In this document: positions 1 through 7,540 of the stretch, in pieces | Position numbering within the stretch: position 1 is the first letter of the stretch | How the letters are laid out: every line of letters begins with the position of its first letter | DNA from: Bacteroidota bacterium | GTDB lineage: Bacteria; Bacteroidota; Bacteroidia; Flavobacteriales; Weeksellaceae | Reading direction: 5' to 3' | Assembly: GCA_023423715.1 (NCBI GenBank) | Contig: JAFAFC010000022.1 | Coordinates: forward strand, 1 to 20,315 | Length of the DNA: 20,315 bases | Position numbers and translations under genes: made by a program | Notes under the pieces: generated by a model | What the model was told of the DNA's origin: nothing | The model's input: only the letters and a program-made list of their open reading frames with translations | Databases searched by the model: none

Positions 1-443
1 CCTAGTATGTAGGGCGTTGTAATTCCCGGAACGGAACACGAAGCAATAATTGCATCTATAATTTTGAAATCTTGATCAAAAATCTTTTGTTTTCCCGAAA
101 CCAATTCCGTTGCAACAATACGTACTTCTTTGTCTAAATCGCCAATTTTCATTTCTCCAAAAATAGGATCCAGATACACTCTAAAAATTTTAGAAGAAAC
201 CAATCCTGGCTGATTAAATGTAAAATGTTTCCAATTGAAAAAATAAACCGACTTGAAGAAATCTTTAATCTCTTGCGGACTTTTTCCAACGGCATACAAA
301 GCTCCAACAATAGACCCTGCACTACAACAGGCTAATAAAGTAGGTTCAATCCCTTTTTCATTTAAAAATTTCAGAGCGCCTGCATGAGCAACACCTTTGG
401 TTCCGCCGCCCGATAAAACCATTCCTATTTTTTCCATTTTCAT
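1..443 (-). CDS. Patatin-like phospholipase (3' end outside window)
   Basis: The reverse strand reads from ATG at 443 (or the in-frame ATG at 437) and runs off the left edge, leaving about 147 N-terminal residues. The start reads MKMEKIGMVLSGGGTKGVAH, which has the Gly-rich oxyanion-hole motif GGGTKG of patatin-family Ser-Asp lipid acyl hydrolases. About 25 residues later comes the nucleophile elbow, here CCSAGS followed by IVGALYA. The family normally has G-x-S-x-G, so the first Gly is replaced by Cys. The later segment EVRIVATELVSGKQKIF and IIASCSVPGI also fits the patatin fold. There is no signal peptide, so a cytoplasmic or membrane-associated hydrolase is likely. The catalytic Asp lies beyond the edge. 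The substrate is unknown. A hairpin repeat lies just upstream, in what would be its leader or promoter. Confidence 0.85.
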   Translation of the reverse strand, partial: MKMEKIGMVLSGGGTKGVAHAGALKFLNEKGIEPTLLACCSAGSIVGALYAVGKSPQEIKDFFKSVYFFNWKHFTFNQPGLVSSKIFRVYLDPIFGEMKIGDLDKEVRIVATELVSGKQKIFDQDFKIIDAIIASCSVPGITTPYIL

Positions 444-463
444 TTTGATATCGAATCAAAAAT

Positions 464-493
464 ACAAAAAACCATCGCGATTGCAGTGGTTTT
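464..493. repeat. Left copy of 30-bp hairpin repeat
   Basis: This 30-bp stretch matches 1618-1647 at 29 of 30 positions in the same orientation; the single difference is T at 475 versus C at 1629. It folds as AAAACCAT / GTGGTTTT around a 10-nt loop. The change weakens the plus-strand stem to a U-G pair and gives a C-A mismatch on the minus strand. The right copy sits where a terminator is expected. This copy sits between two divergent genes, where none is needed. Confidence 0.8.
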
Positions 494-519
494 ACTTCTA
501 GCAAAATACGCTTTAAATA

Positions 520-552
520 TTGCATTTTTCTGTATTACTAATCGTACCTTTA
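520..552 (+). promoter_or_regulatory. Bacteroidota-type promoter of the lipoprotein gene
   Basis: A TTG at 520-522 and TACCTTTA at 545-552 (one mismatch to TAnnTTTG) are separated by 22 bp. The expected transcription start is near 558, about 10 nt before the ATG at 568. This rules out a start at the upstream in-frame TTG (520). Confidence 0.5.
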
Positions 553-567
553 CAAAAAATACAATTA

Positions 568-1596
568 ATGAAAAAGAATTTACTACAAAGCTCACTTTTA
601 ATCTATAAGTGCGTTCTATTATCAACCACTTTTATTGCTACTTCATGTAGTTCAGACAGTAACGATACTGAACCAGTAGATACATCCATTCAAGCGGATT
701 ACGTTGCAAAAATTGGCAGTACAAAAGACATTACTATTAATAATAACGGTGAAGTAAAATACATTGGGATGGAAGAGACCAGTGATTTTTATGAATTATC
801 ATTAAAAACAGTTGACATAGAAGGGAACGTTCGCAAATTAACAACTCTAGATTTTAATACCTATTATGCAAATAATATGGGGGTAGCTGCAGATGACAGT
901 GGAAATATATTATTTGTTAATGATTTTAATACTTCAGGAAAGAATATTAATCAATATTCGCCAAGTTCAAATTCAATATCAAGTTATACGGTCAAGCATT
1001 TATCATCTGCTCCAATTAATAATGCAAGAATGAACGTTATTAGAAAATTTGATAACAACTCATACATTGTTTTTGATTATAGTACTTTTAGTATTAGACG
1101 ATACATGCCAAACCTCGCCACAGATGTACAAATTGTTGGGTCCGGAACGAGTGGTACAACGGATGGTGTAGGAATAAATGGTAGTTTTAGTGGAGTCTCC
1201 GACATTGCCGTTCATGACAATTCTTTAGCATATGTTATTGATCAATGGGGCAAAAGTCTTAGAAAAATTGAGTTAGTCAACGGTCAGTACAAAATCACAA
1301 CATTAGTAACAAGTGCCAATGAAGAATATCGAGATATTAGCACAGATGATCAAGGAAATTTACTTGTATTACTTTCTAATAAAGGGATTTTTAAGTTCAG
1401 TAAAACATCTGGTGCATTAGAACCTTACTTAACTGGCGAATTAAAAGTATCTACCAAAAAGCCATCCGATTATGGAATAAAAACCAATTGGGAATCTGTT
1501 AGTTTGTTTTTTGTTAAAAACGCTGACATTTATGTAAAATACGGAGAGAGTTTAATTAAAATTTCTAATTATAAAGCGAAACTAAACGTTCAGTAA
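568..1596 (+). CDS. Surface-type lipoprotein with NHL-like propeller repeats
   Basis: The protein has 342 residues. I place the start at ATG 568, because the longer reading from TTG 520 begins inside the promoter and would put 16 residues ahead of a clear signal peptide. The N-terminus is MKKNLLQSS, a hydrophobic stretch, then a lipobox ending ATSC with the lipidated Cys at 27. SSDSND follows; this acidic tail resembles the Bacteroidota lipoprotein export signal, so the outer face of the outer membrane is likely. Residues about 191-234 (GSGTSGTTDGVGINGSFSGV, then SDIAV and SLRKI) look like an NHL/SMP-30-type blade, and VAADDSGNILFVNDF near 106-120 resembles another. No catalytic residues are recognisable. 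A binding or structural role is possible; the function is unknown. It stands alone on the plus strand between minus-strand genes and is bracketed by direct repeats, suggesting an inserted cassette. Confidence 0.8.
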   Translation: MKKNLLQSSLLIYKCVLLSTTFIATSCSSDSNDTEPVDTSIQADYVAKIGSTKDITINNNGEVKYIGMEETSDFYELSLKTVDIEGNVRKLTTLDFNTYYANNMGVAADDSGNILFVNDFNTSGKNINQYSPSSNSISSYTVKHLSSAPINNARMNVIRKFDNNSYIVFDYSTFSIRRYMPNLATDVQIVGSGTSGTTDGVGINGSFSGVSDIAVHDNSLAYVIDQWGKSLRKIELVNGQYKITTLVTSANEEYRDISTDDQGNLLVLLSNKGIFKFSKTSGALEPYLTGELKVSTKKPSDYGIKTNWESVSLFFVKNADIYVKYGESLIKISNYKAKLNVQ

Positions 1597-1617
1597 ATTT
1601 AAATCATACTCCATTAC

Positions 1618-1647
1618 ACAAAAAACCACCGCGATTGCAGTGGTTTT
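1618..1647. terminator. Bidirectional intrinsic terminator (right repeat copy)
   Basis: A perfect stem AAAAACCAC / GTGGTTTTT with a 10-nt loop lies between the convergent ends of the lipoprotein gene (plus) and lpd (minus). Each strand has a T-run after the stem, so it can stop both transcripts. It is the same sequence as 464-493 apart from one base. Confidence 0.8.
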
Positions 1648-1669
1648 TATTATGTTTGAAATTCAAGTT

Positions 1670-3061
1670 TTAGATATGAATTACTTCTCCGTACGCTGCA
1701 GCTGCTGCTTCCATCACAGCTTCTGAAATTGTTGGATGCGGGTGAATCGCTTTAATGATTTCATGACCTGTTGTTTCTAATTTTCTAGCAACAACCGCTT
1801 CTGCAATCATATCCGTAACTCCATCACCAACCATATGACATCCTAACCATTCTCCGTATTTTGCATCGAAGATTACTTTGATAAATCCGTCTGTATCTCC
1901 ATTTGCAGTTGCTTTTCCTGAAGCCGAAAACGGAAATTTACCAACTTTCAATTCATAACCTTTTTCCTTAGCCTGCTTTTCTGTAAGACCTACAGATGCA
2001 ACTTCTGGATGGCAATATGTACATCCTGGAATGTTAGAATAATCAATTTTTTCTACGTGAAGACCTTTTAATTTTTCAACCAAAGTGATTCCTTCTGCAG
2101 AAGCCACGTGAGCCAAAGCTTGCGTTGGAATAATATCTCCAATTGCATAGTATCCTGGTACTGAAGTTTCGTACCATTCGTTAACCAAAACTCTACCTTT
2201 ATCTGTTTTGATACCTACTTCTTCCAAGCCAATACCTTCAACATTAGCAGCAATACCAACCGCAGAAAGTAAAATATCCGCTTCTAAAGTAACTTCGCCT
2301 TTTTCTGTTTTCACTTTCGCTTTCACTCCAGTACCTGAAGTATCAACCGATTCAACAGAAGAATTTGTCATAATTTCAATTCCTGCTTTCTTCAATGATT
2401 TTTCAACATGTTTTGAAACTTCTTCATCTTCAACTGGAAGAATATTTGGCATAAATTCAACCACAGTAACTTTCGTTCCCATCGTGTGATAAAAATCTGC
2501 AAACTCAATTCCGATTGCTCCTGAACCAACAACAATCATTGATTTTGGCTGCTCAGGAAGAGAAAGCGCTTGTCTGTATCCAATTACTTTTTTACCATCT
2601 TGAGGAAGGTTAGGAAGTTCTCTAGAACGAGCTCCTGTAGCGATAATAATATGGCTTGCTCCGTATTCTGTTACTTTACCATCCTTATCAGTTACCGAAA
2701 CTTTTTTACCCGGTTTTACCTTTGCGGTTCCCATGATCACATCAATCTTGTTCTTTTTCATCAAGAACTGGATTCCACCGCTCATTTTAGAGGCAACTCC
2801 TCTACTTCTTTGGATCACGTTAGAGAAATCAAAACTTGGATTTTCTACTTTATTCAACCCATAATCTTCTGCATGTGTTAAATATTTGAAAACATGCGCC
2901 GATTTTAAAAGAGCTTTTGTTGGAATACATCCCCAGTTAAGGCAAATTCCACCCAAATTTTCTTTTTCAATGATCGCTGTTTTGAAACCTAATTGCGCAG
3001 CTCTAATTGCTGTAACATAACCACCAGGTCCACTTCCAATAACAATAATATCGTAGTTCAT
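1670..3061 (-). CDS. lpdA: Dihydrolipoyl dehydrogenase (E3)
   Basis: The protein has 463 residues, normal for the family. It is the FAD-containing E3 component that reoxidises lipoyl groups of 2-oxoacid dehydrogenase complexes and the glycine cleavage system with NAD+. The FAD-binding GSGPGG is at 9-14. The redox disulfide motif GGICLNWGCIPTK has C40 and C45. The NAD-binding site reads VVGSGAIGIEFA. The second FAD motif reads YYAIGDI. The C-terminal dimer-interface motif HPHPTISE supplies the catalytic pair H442 and E447. Every expected catalytic element is present. It is monocistronic, with a terminator from the upstream gene before it and one after it. The E1 fusion at 8174-10603 could use it, but no E2 gene is in the window, so the exact complex is open. 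A poor TAATTTTC -7 match lies upstream and is not listed separately. Confidence 0.97.
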   Translation of the reverse strand: MNYDIIVIGSGPGGYVTAIRAAQLGFKTAIIEKENLGGICLNWGCIPTKALLKSAHVFKYLTHAEDYGLNKVENPSFDFSNVIQRSRGVASKMSGGIQFLMKKNKIDVIMGTAKVKPGKKVSVTDKDGKVTEYGASHIIIATGARSRELPNLPQDGKKVIGYRQALSLPEQPKSMIVVGSGAIGIEFADFYHTMGTKVTVVEFMPNILPVEDEEVSKHVEKSLKKAGIEIMTNSSVESVDTSGTGVKAKVKTEKGEVTLEADILLSAVGIAANVEGIGLEEVGIKTDKGRVLVNEWYETSVPGYYAIGDIIPTQALAHVASAEGITLVEKLKGLHVEKIDYSNIPGCTYCHPEVASVGLTEKQAKEKGYELKVGKFPFSASGKATANGDTDGFIKVIFDAKYGEWLGCHMVGDGVTDMIAEAVVARKLETTGHEIIKAIHPHPTISEAVMEAAAAAYGEVIHI

Positions 3062-3114
3062 TCGATTAAAAATTTACTGCGAATTTAATGAAAATTATTG
3101 GAAGGGCGATAATG

Positions 3115-3142
3115 AAAAAAGCAACTCGTGGAGTTGCTTTTT
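3115..3142 (-). terminator. Intrinsic terminator of the sigma/VWA operon
   Basis: Stem GCAACTC (3121-3127), loop GTG, stem GAGTTGC (3131-3137), flanked by A6 and T5. It lies 7 nt past the stop of the VWA gene and before the lpd start. On the minus strand the stem is followed by a T-run. Confidence 0.85.
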
Positions 3143-3148
3143 ATCATG

Positions 3149-5560
3149 TTATTTGGTGCTTGTTTGATACGTTTCTACCAACCTTACAAATTCGGCTCTA
3201 TAGCCTTCTTCATCTTTGCCTTTTCCTTGTTTGGCAAGGTTTGCAATTTCCGTAAGATTTTTGTTGGAAATTAAATTTGATTGTCTCAAAACCAAACCAA
3301 ACCAGGAAACAGCACTTGCAAATTTAAAATCCGCTGACGTTTGAGAATTCGTTGTATTTTGTTTTTTAATTGGATGAACGATTTCTTTACTTACGTCTTC
3401 ATCAGGTTTTTTGTATCTGAATTTCACTGTTGCCAATTCATCACTTTCGCTTGTTTGAGTTGAATTTTGAGAATATTTCAACGGAATATTTTTAGGTGAA
3501 AAATCCGAAGCAACTCCAGTGGGAATAATCTCGTAAATTGCTGTCACCGTATGTCCAATTCCTAATTCGCCCGCATCAATTTTATCGTTAACAAAATCTT
3601 CATTTCTCAATTTTCGGTTTTCGTAACCGATCAAACGATAGGATTGAACGTATTTAGGATTGAATTCTATTTGAATTTTCACATCTTTTGCAATCGCGTA
3701 CATGCTTCCCGCGAATTCTTTTCCTAAAAACTTATTCGATTCTTGTAGATTATCAATGTAGGCATAATTTCCATTTCCTTTGTTGGCGAGCATTTCGAGA
3801 CGATTGTCTTTATAATTCCCCATTCCGAAACCTAGACAAGTCAAGAAAATTCCAGATTTTCTTTTTTCCGCAATCAAGTCTTCCAACTTATTGTTATCGC
3901 TAATTCCGACATTAAAATCACCATCAGTAGCCAATATCACTCGATTATTTCCGCCTTTGATGAAATTTTCATTGGCTAATTTATACGCGGTTTCAATTCC
4001 TTCAGCTCCAGCTGTGCTTCCTCCAGCACCTAGCTTATCAATTGCTTCGAGAATAATTTCTTTTTTAGCAGCCGAAGTTGGTTGCAATACAACACCCGCA
4101 CTTCCGGCATACGTTACAACCGTCACTTTATCTTGCGGACGAAGTTTATCTAATAAAATTCGGAATGAAGACTTCAATAACGGCAATTTATTAGCAGAAT
4201 TCATCGAGCCTGAAACATCAATTAAAAACACCAAATTCGAAGCTGGAAGTTTAGATTCGTCCAAAGTCATTCCTTGCAAACCAATTTTCAAAAGTTGATG
4301 TTTCGGATTCCACGGATTCGCTCCGTATTCTGTATTAATTGAGAACGGATCGTTGTTTTTGGGTTGCGGATAATCGTATTTGAAATAATTAATCATTTCC
4401 TCAATTCGCACTGCATTTTTATCCACTTGCTGCCCATTGTTAATCATTCTTCGAATGTTAGAATACGCTGCTTTATCAACATCAATTGAGAACGTGGAAA
4501 GTGGTTCGTTTTTCACCGATTCAAACTGGTTTTCTTGCCAATAATCGTACGCTTCATTGTCTTGATTAATAGGAATCTGAACTCTTTTTAAGCTTTGAAT
4601 ATCTTTTTCCTTCAACTTTTTTCCTTCAATAACGATAACTCCATTCAAAGCTTTAGAACCATACAAAGCAGACGCTGCTTCCGCTTTTAAAACGTGAACT
4701 TTTTTAACTTTCGACTGGTCAATTTTGCTAATATCCAAATCTTCGTAAGGAGCTCCATTAATCACATACAAAGGTTGATTCGTCGGATTTAAAGTTGCGT
4801 TCTGAACTTCAGAAAGTACTGCATCATTCGAGTTATTTCTAGTCTTTCCTTTTGTACCATATCCTAAAACAATTACTTCATCAATATTCTTAGATTCTGA
4901 AGCCATAGGCATTGTCGCTACACCACGAATACGTACTGAACTACTTTGAGGAGCAACCGTAACTCCTTGTACAGAACCACTAAGCGAGTTAATAACTGAA
5001 GTCGAAGCAACATAATTTTCTTTTTTTGCCATTTTATATCCTGCAATCTGTACCGCCTCAATCTCATTTTGCGGAACCGTATTAGCAGAAGTATGCGGCG
5101 GAGGCGGAGGTGGCGCAACATAATCTGCATTTACACCTGAATGCACTTCATAAACAGGTGCTACATCAGGAGCAATGGTAGGAGTTGGTCTTGTTGGTTG
5201 ATAAGCGATGATTTCGTTTGGCTTCGCTTGATATTCTTCATACTTCTTTTTCAAACTATGTTCCTCTTTCGTCGTTACAACACCCTCCTTTGTAGGTTGA
5301 ATGACGCTTGTTTTATTGGTAGCAACGTTATTTTGAACGATTGGATTACTATCATTTGTAAAATACCAAACGCCAAATGTCAATGCTAAACCAGCCGCAA
5401 TTCCGTAAGGAAGAAAAGGAAGTATGGATTTCTTCTTTTCTTTGGCGTCTAGTTTCTCCTCCACCTTAGTCCACACTTTTTCAAAAGAAGGAAAGTTGGT
5501 GTTTTCTTCCGCGATTTTACCTGCTTCGTTGAACATTTTATCAATATCTTGATTTTCCAT
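3149..5560 (-). CDS. Membrane-anchored VWA/YfbK-like protein with TonB-plug-like segment, probable anti-sigma partner
   Basis: The protein has 803 residues. Residues 1-44 are charged and helical, as in anti-sigma domains. Residues 45-67 form one membrane helix, so the rest should be periplasmic. Residues 149-157 are proline-rich. Residues 190-315 imitate a SusC-type TonB-receptor plug: VRIRGVA (209-215), EVIVLGYGT (228-236), PLYVINGAPY (263-272) and ALYGSKALNGVIVIEGKK (298-315). Residues about 338-400 resemble the YfbK N-terminal domain (STFSIDVDKAAYSNIRRMI). A VWA domain follows (443-620) with an intact MIDAS: D448-x-S450-x-S452, T516 and D546. The C-terminus (about 625-795) resembles DUF3520. 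The gene starts 18 nt after the ECF sigma gene, so an anti-sigma role is inferred from position and the N-terminus. The plug has no barrel, so it cannot be a transporter. Confidence 0.85.
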   Translation of the reverse strand: MENQDIDKMFNEAGKIAEENTNFPSFEKVWTKVEEKLDAKEKKKSILPFLPYGIAAGLALTFGVWYFTNDSNPIVQNNVATNKTSVIQPTKEGVVTTKEEHSLKKKYEEYQAKPNEIIAYQPTRPTPTIAPDVAPVYEVHSGVNADYVAPPPPPPHTSANTVPQNEIEAVQIAGYKMAKKENYVASTSVINSLSGSVQGVTVAPQSSSVRIRGVATMPMASESKNIDEVIVLGYGTKGKTRNNSNDAVLSEVQNATLNPTNQPLYVINGAPYEDLDISKIDQSKVKKVHVLKAEAASALYGSKALNGVIVIEGKKLKEKDIQSLKRVQIPINQDNEAYDYWQENQFESVKNEPLSTFSIDVDKAAYSNIRRMINNGQQVDKNAVRIEEMINYFKYDYPQPKNNDPFSINTEYGANPWNPKHQLLKIGLQGMTLDESKLPASNLVFLIDVSGSMNSANKLPLLKSSFRILLDKLRPQDKVTVVTYAGSAGVVLQPTSAAKKEIILEAIDKLGAGGSTAGAEGIETAYKLANENFIKGGNNRVILATDGDFNVGISDNNKLEDLIAEKRKSGIFLTCLGFGMGNYKDNRLEMLANKGNGNYAYIDNLQESNKFLGKEFAGSMYAIAKDVKIQIEFNPKYVQSYRLIGYENRKLRNEDFVNDKIDAGELGIGHTVTAIYEIIPTGVASDFSPKNIPLKYSQNSTQTSESDELATVKFRYKKPDEDVSKEIVHPIKKQNTTNSQTSADFKFASAVSWFGLVLRQSNLISNKNLTEIANLAKQGKGKDEEGYRAEFVRLVETYQTSTK

Positions 5561-5578
5561 TTTTTAAACCTTTAGTCG

Positions 5579-6094
5579 TTAAACATTTTGAAACTTGAGC
5601 ATTTCTTGCAATTTTTTTCTTGCAAAACTTACCTGAGATTTAGACGTTCCTTCAGTGATAGAAAGCATTTGTGCTATTTCCTTATGAGGATAACCTTCCA
5701 CCGCGAAAAGATTAAAAACCGTTCGGCAACCTTCAGGAAGAAAGTTGAGTAAGGATAAAATTTCTTTTTCGTGGGTTGGGATAACCTCTTCTTGCGGAAT
5801 TTCCATATAGGAATCGTCCAAAGAAATGGAGAACACTTGCTTTTTACGAAGTTTTTGTAGGCTTTCGTTTACCACAATTTTCTTAGCCCAAGCTTCAAAA
5901 ACTTGAACATTTTGAAGCTGATCGAGCTTCGTGAAAATAATGTAAAACGAATCTGCTAGAACTTCTTCGGCATCTTCATCGTTTTTCAGATAACGCTTGC
6001 ATGTTGCATACAACTTTGCTGCGTACATCTCGTAAAGTTTCCGTTGCGCATTACGGTCTTTATTTTTGCATCTATTGAATAAGTCGTATTCCAT
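5579..6094 (-). CDS. ECF-type RNA polymerase sigma factor
   Basis: The protein has 171 residues, typical of extracytoplasmic-function sigma factors, which have only regions 2 and 4. Region 2 covers roughly residues 1-85, with the core-binding stretch DAEEVLADSFYIIFTKLDQL (41-60) and the -10 recognition part AWAKKIVVNESLQKLRKK. Region 4 covers 110-165; its helix-turn-helix reads YPHKEIAQMLSITEGTSKSQ with an ARKKL recognition-helix end. It is the first gene of a two-gene operon with the VWA membrane protein, the usual arrangement for a sigma factor and its membrane anti-sigma. The upstream 100 bases show no clear TAnnTTTG box. An own-type promoter, and therefore self-activation, is possible but unproven. 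Confidence 0.93.
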   Translation of the reverse strand: MEYDLFNRCKNKDRNAQRKLYEMYAAKLYATCKRYLKNDEDAEEVLADSFYIIFTKLDQLQNVQVFEAWAKKIVVNESLQKLRKKQVFSISLDDSYMEIPQEEVIPTHEKEILSLLNFLPEGCRTVFNLFAVEGYPHKEIAQMLSITEGTSKSQVSFARKKLQEMLKFQNV

Positions 6095-6193
6095 AGTGGT
6101 GATTTTTTAATATAGATGCAATAAGGTTAAGTTAGGTTGTAAAATGTTGAACTAAAATTAGAATAATTATTGGGAAAACATATGTTTTAAAAA

Positions 6194-7009
6194 TTAATAG
6201 GTAACAATATAAACCAATACCGCTCCAAAAGTAACTCTAAAAAGCATCCAAGAAAGCGTTGGAAGAAAACCGATATTTAACAATTTACATCTTCTCAAAT
6301 GTTCTAAAAACATAATAAACACAACAATCCCAAAATAAATAAAGTAAAACAGTTGAGAAAAATTAAACCATAAAGCTGGAATTAAAAGTAAAGTTCCTAT
6401 TAAAGAAACGGTCATTAAATTTCCCAGGTAGTTCCAAAATTTATCTTCAAGATAGTTTTTAAAGAAAAGCGTTTGCCAAGCTATTTGCATGAAGCAAATG
6501 AACAATTCTAATTGAAAATTGTTTTTAAAATCGGGAAACAAATGACGGTTGTAAATCGATAAAACAAAACTTGAAATCAAAACGACGAAGGCGATATACA
6601 CTAATCTGTATTTCAAATTAAAATCTGGGACACAAGCGTTTTCTGAATAATCATTTTTAGATGGAATAATCTGTTTTCGATTGTACGAAACAAACTTATA
6701 TAGCTTTTGAAAAAACCAATACAAGAAAGGAAATCGGGCAATTTTTTCTAATGTTGGAAAGGAATTCCCGATAATAATCAACAAGCTTTCTAATCCGTAA
6801 GAAACCGACTGATCGGTTGTATTTACTAATGCAATTTCATTTTTGGAACGATGTAAATCCAAAACTTTCTTACTGAATTCTGATAGTTCAGAAAAAGCTT
6901 GACGTCCGTTCTTATCAAGCATTCCTGCTTTAATAAAACCTTGAGAGTACACATTACACATTGGGCAATCTTTATCGTAAATTAAGGTGCGATTTTGTAG
7001 TGTTTTCAT
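6194..7009 (-). CDS. DCC-family (DUF393) thiol-oxidoreductase-like membrane protein
   Basis: The protein has 271 residues. The N-terminal 120 residues match the DCC/DUF393 family: YDKDCPMCNVYSQ carries Asp12, Asp14 and the paired Cys15/Cys18 (CPMC, thioredoxin-like CxxC). FLYWFFQKLYKFVSYNRKQI near 95-114 matches the family's second conserved block. The rest is five hydrophobic helices (about 134-153, 166-183, 193-213, 216-237 and 247-269). The family is predicted to hold a thiol-disulfide redox site, but no substrate is known. The CxxC domain has no signal peptide, so it probably faces the cytoplasm. The gene lies 76 nt behind the 126-aa membrane protein on the same strand, with no terminator between them, so the two are probably cotranscribed. 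A 14-bp palindrome AAAACATATGTTTT at 6175-6188 lies just past the stop; its role is unclear. Confidence 0.75.
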   Translation of the reverse strand: MKTLQNRTLIYDKDCPMCNVYSQGFIKAGMLDKNGRQAFSELSEFSKKVLDLHRSKNEIALVNTTDQSVSYGLESLLIIIGNSFPTLEKIARFPFLYWFFQKLYKFVSYNRKQIIPSKNDYSENACVPDFNLKYRLVYIAFVVLISSFVLSIYNRHLFPDFKNNFQLELFICFMQIAWQTLFFKNYLEDKFWNYLGNLMTVSLIGTLLLIPALWFNFSQLFYFIYFGIVVFIMFLEHLRRCKLLNIGFLPTLSWMLFRVTFGAVLVYIVTY

Positions 7010-7060
7010 GACAAAATGATTTTAAAGGTTTAGAAAATCTCCTCGGGTTCTCAATTTCTT

Positions 7061-7079
7061 TTTGAAGACTAACTTCAAA
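7061..7079. repeat. Intercistronic hairpin
   Basis: Perfect 7-bp inverted repeat TTTGAAG / CTTCAAA around a 5-nt loop, in the 76-nt gap between the two membrane-protein genes. Neither strand has a T-run directly after it, so it is more likely an mRNA-stability or processing structure than a terminator. Confidence 0.4.
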
Positions 7080-7085
7080 TAGCAT

Positions 7086-7466
7086 TTAATTGCTAGATTC
7101 TTTACAAAATTTAGTAGCATCATAACAGTAGAAAATGTAAAAAATTGACATTATTGGTGCGTAAAAAAGTCCAATCATAGCGAATACCATTAAATAAGTA
7201 AGAAATTCAATGTCTAAGTAAGCGCCTAGTAAACCCAACCAAATTGGAATAATTGAAATCCCATACAAGTGGAAAAAGATATTTTTTTTGTACGGAAGAT
7301 AAATACGTACTAAGAAACTCACCAACTGAGAACCACCAACAATATAGTAGTAATAAAAAATCACTCGATTAGATGCTTGATAGGCTGAAAGTAAGACAAG
7401 CGTCAACAACGTTACTACTAACACAAGGGTCTGAATGTAGTAATCAATTTTTAAGAATGTTTTCAT
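7086..7466 (-). CDS. Small four-helix integral membrane protein, unknown function
   Basis: The protein has 126 residues and is almost entirely hydrophobic. Four membrane helices are visible, at about 10-28, 35-54, 63-84 and 88-113. The linker between helices 2 and 3 (RIYLPYKKN) is basic. The N-terminus MKTFLKIDYYIQT lacks a cleavable signal. Aromatic residues are dense (YYYYIV at 38-43; FYIFYCYD near the C-terminus). I do not recognise a family. Its only context is the DUF393 membrane protein 76 nt downstream on the same strand, so the pair may work together in the inner membrane; this is inference. No canonical promoter was found in the short upstream gap. Confidence 0.7.
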   Translation of the reverse strand: MKTFLKIDYYIQTLVLVVTLLTLVLLSAYQASNRVIFYYYYIVGGSQLVSFLVRIYLPYKKNIFFHLYGISIIPIWLGLLGAYLDIEFLTYLMVFAMIGLFYAPIMSIFYIFYCYDATKFCKESSN

Positions 7467-7513
7467 GATATTGTAATTTTAATATTTTCAGTAATTATTG
7501 AAAGTTTATAGTA

Positions 7514-7540
7514 AATAAAAAAGGAATCAAATTCCTATTT
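7514..7540 (-). terminator. Possible terminator overlapping the stop codon of the GbsR-like gene
   Basis: Inverted repeat AGGAAT (7522-7527), loop CAA, ATTCCT (7531-7536). On the minus strand the stem is followed by six T. The stop codon TAG (7537-7535) lies in the stem. The stem is short, so it is probably weak. Confidence 0.45.

Noticed and set aside
520..567. N-terminal extension of the lipoprotein from TTG 520
   Set aside because: It would begin inside the predicted promoter and put 16 residues before a complete lipoprotein signal peptide.
4480..5000. A possible separate TonB-dependent receptor gene
   Set aside because: Only the plug-like part is present, in one uninterrupted frame with the VWA domain; there is no barrel.
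3688..5389. Several plus- and minus-strand open frames inside the VWA gene
   Set aside because: They are shadows of the 803-aa gene, with implausible composition (for example Leu/Arg-only stretches) and no start signals.
6175..6188. AAAACATATGTTTT palindrome as a terminator of the DUF393 gene
   Set aside because: It is pure A/T apart from one C-G pair per arm and has no loop, so stability would be very low; kept only as a note with the gene.
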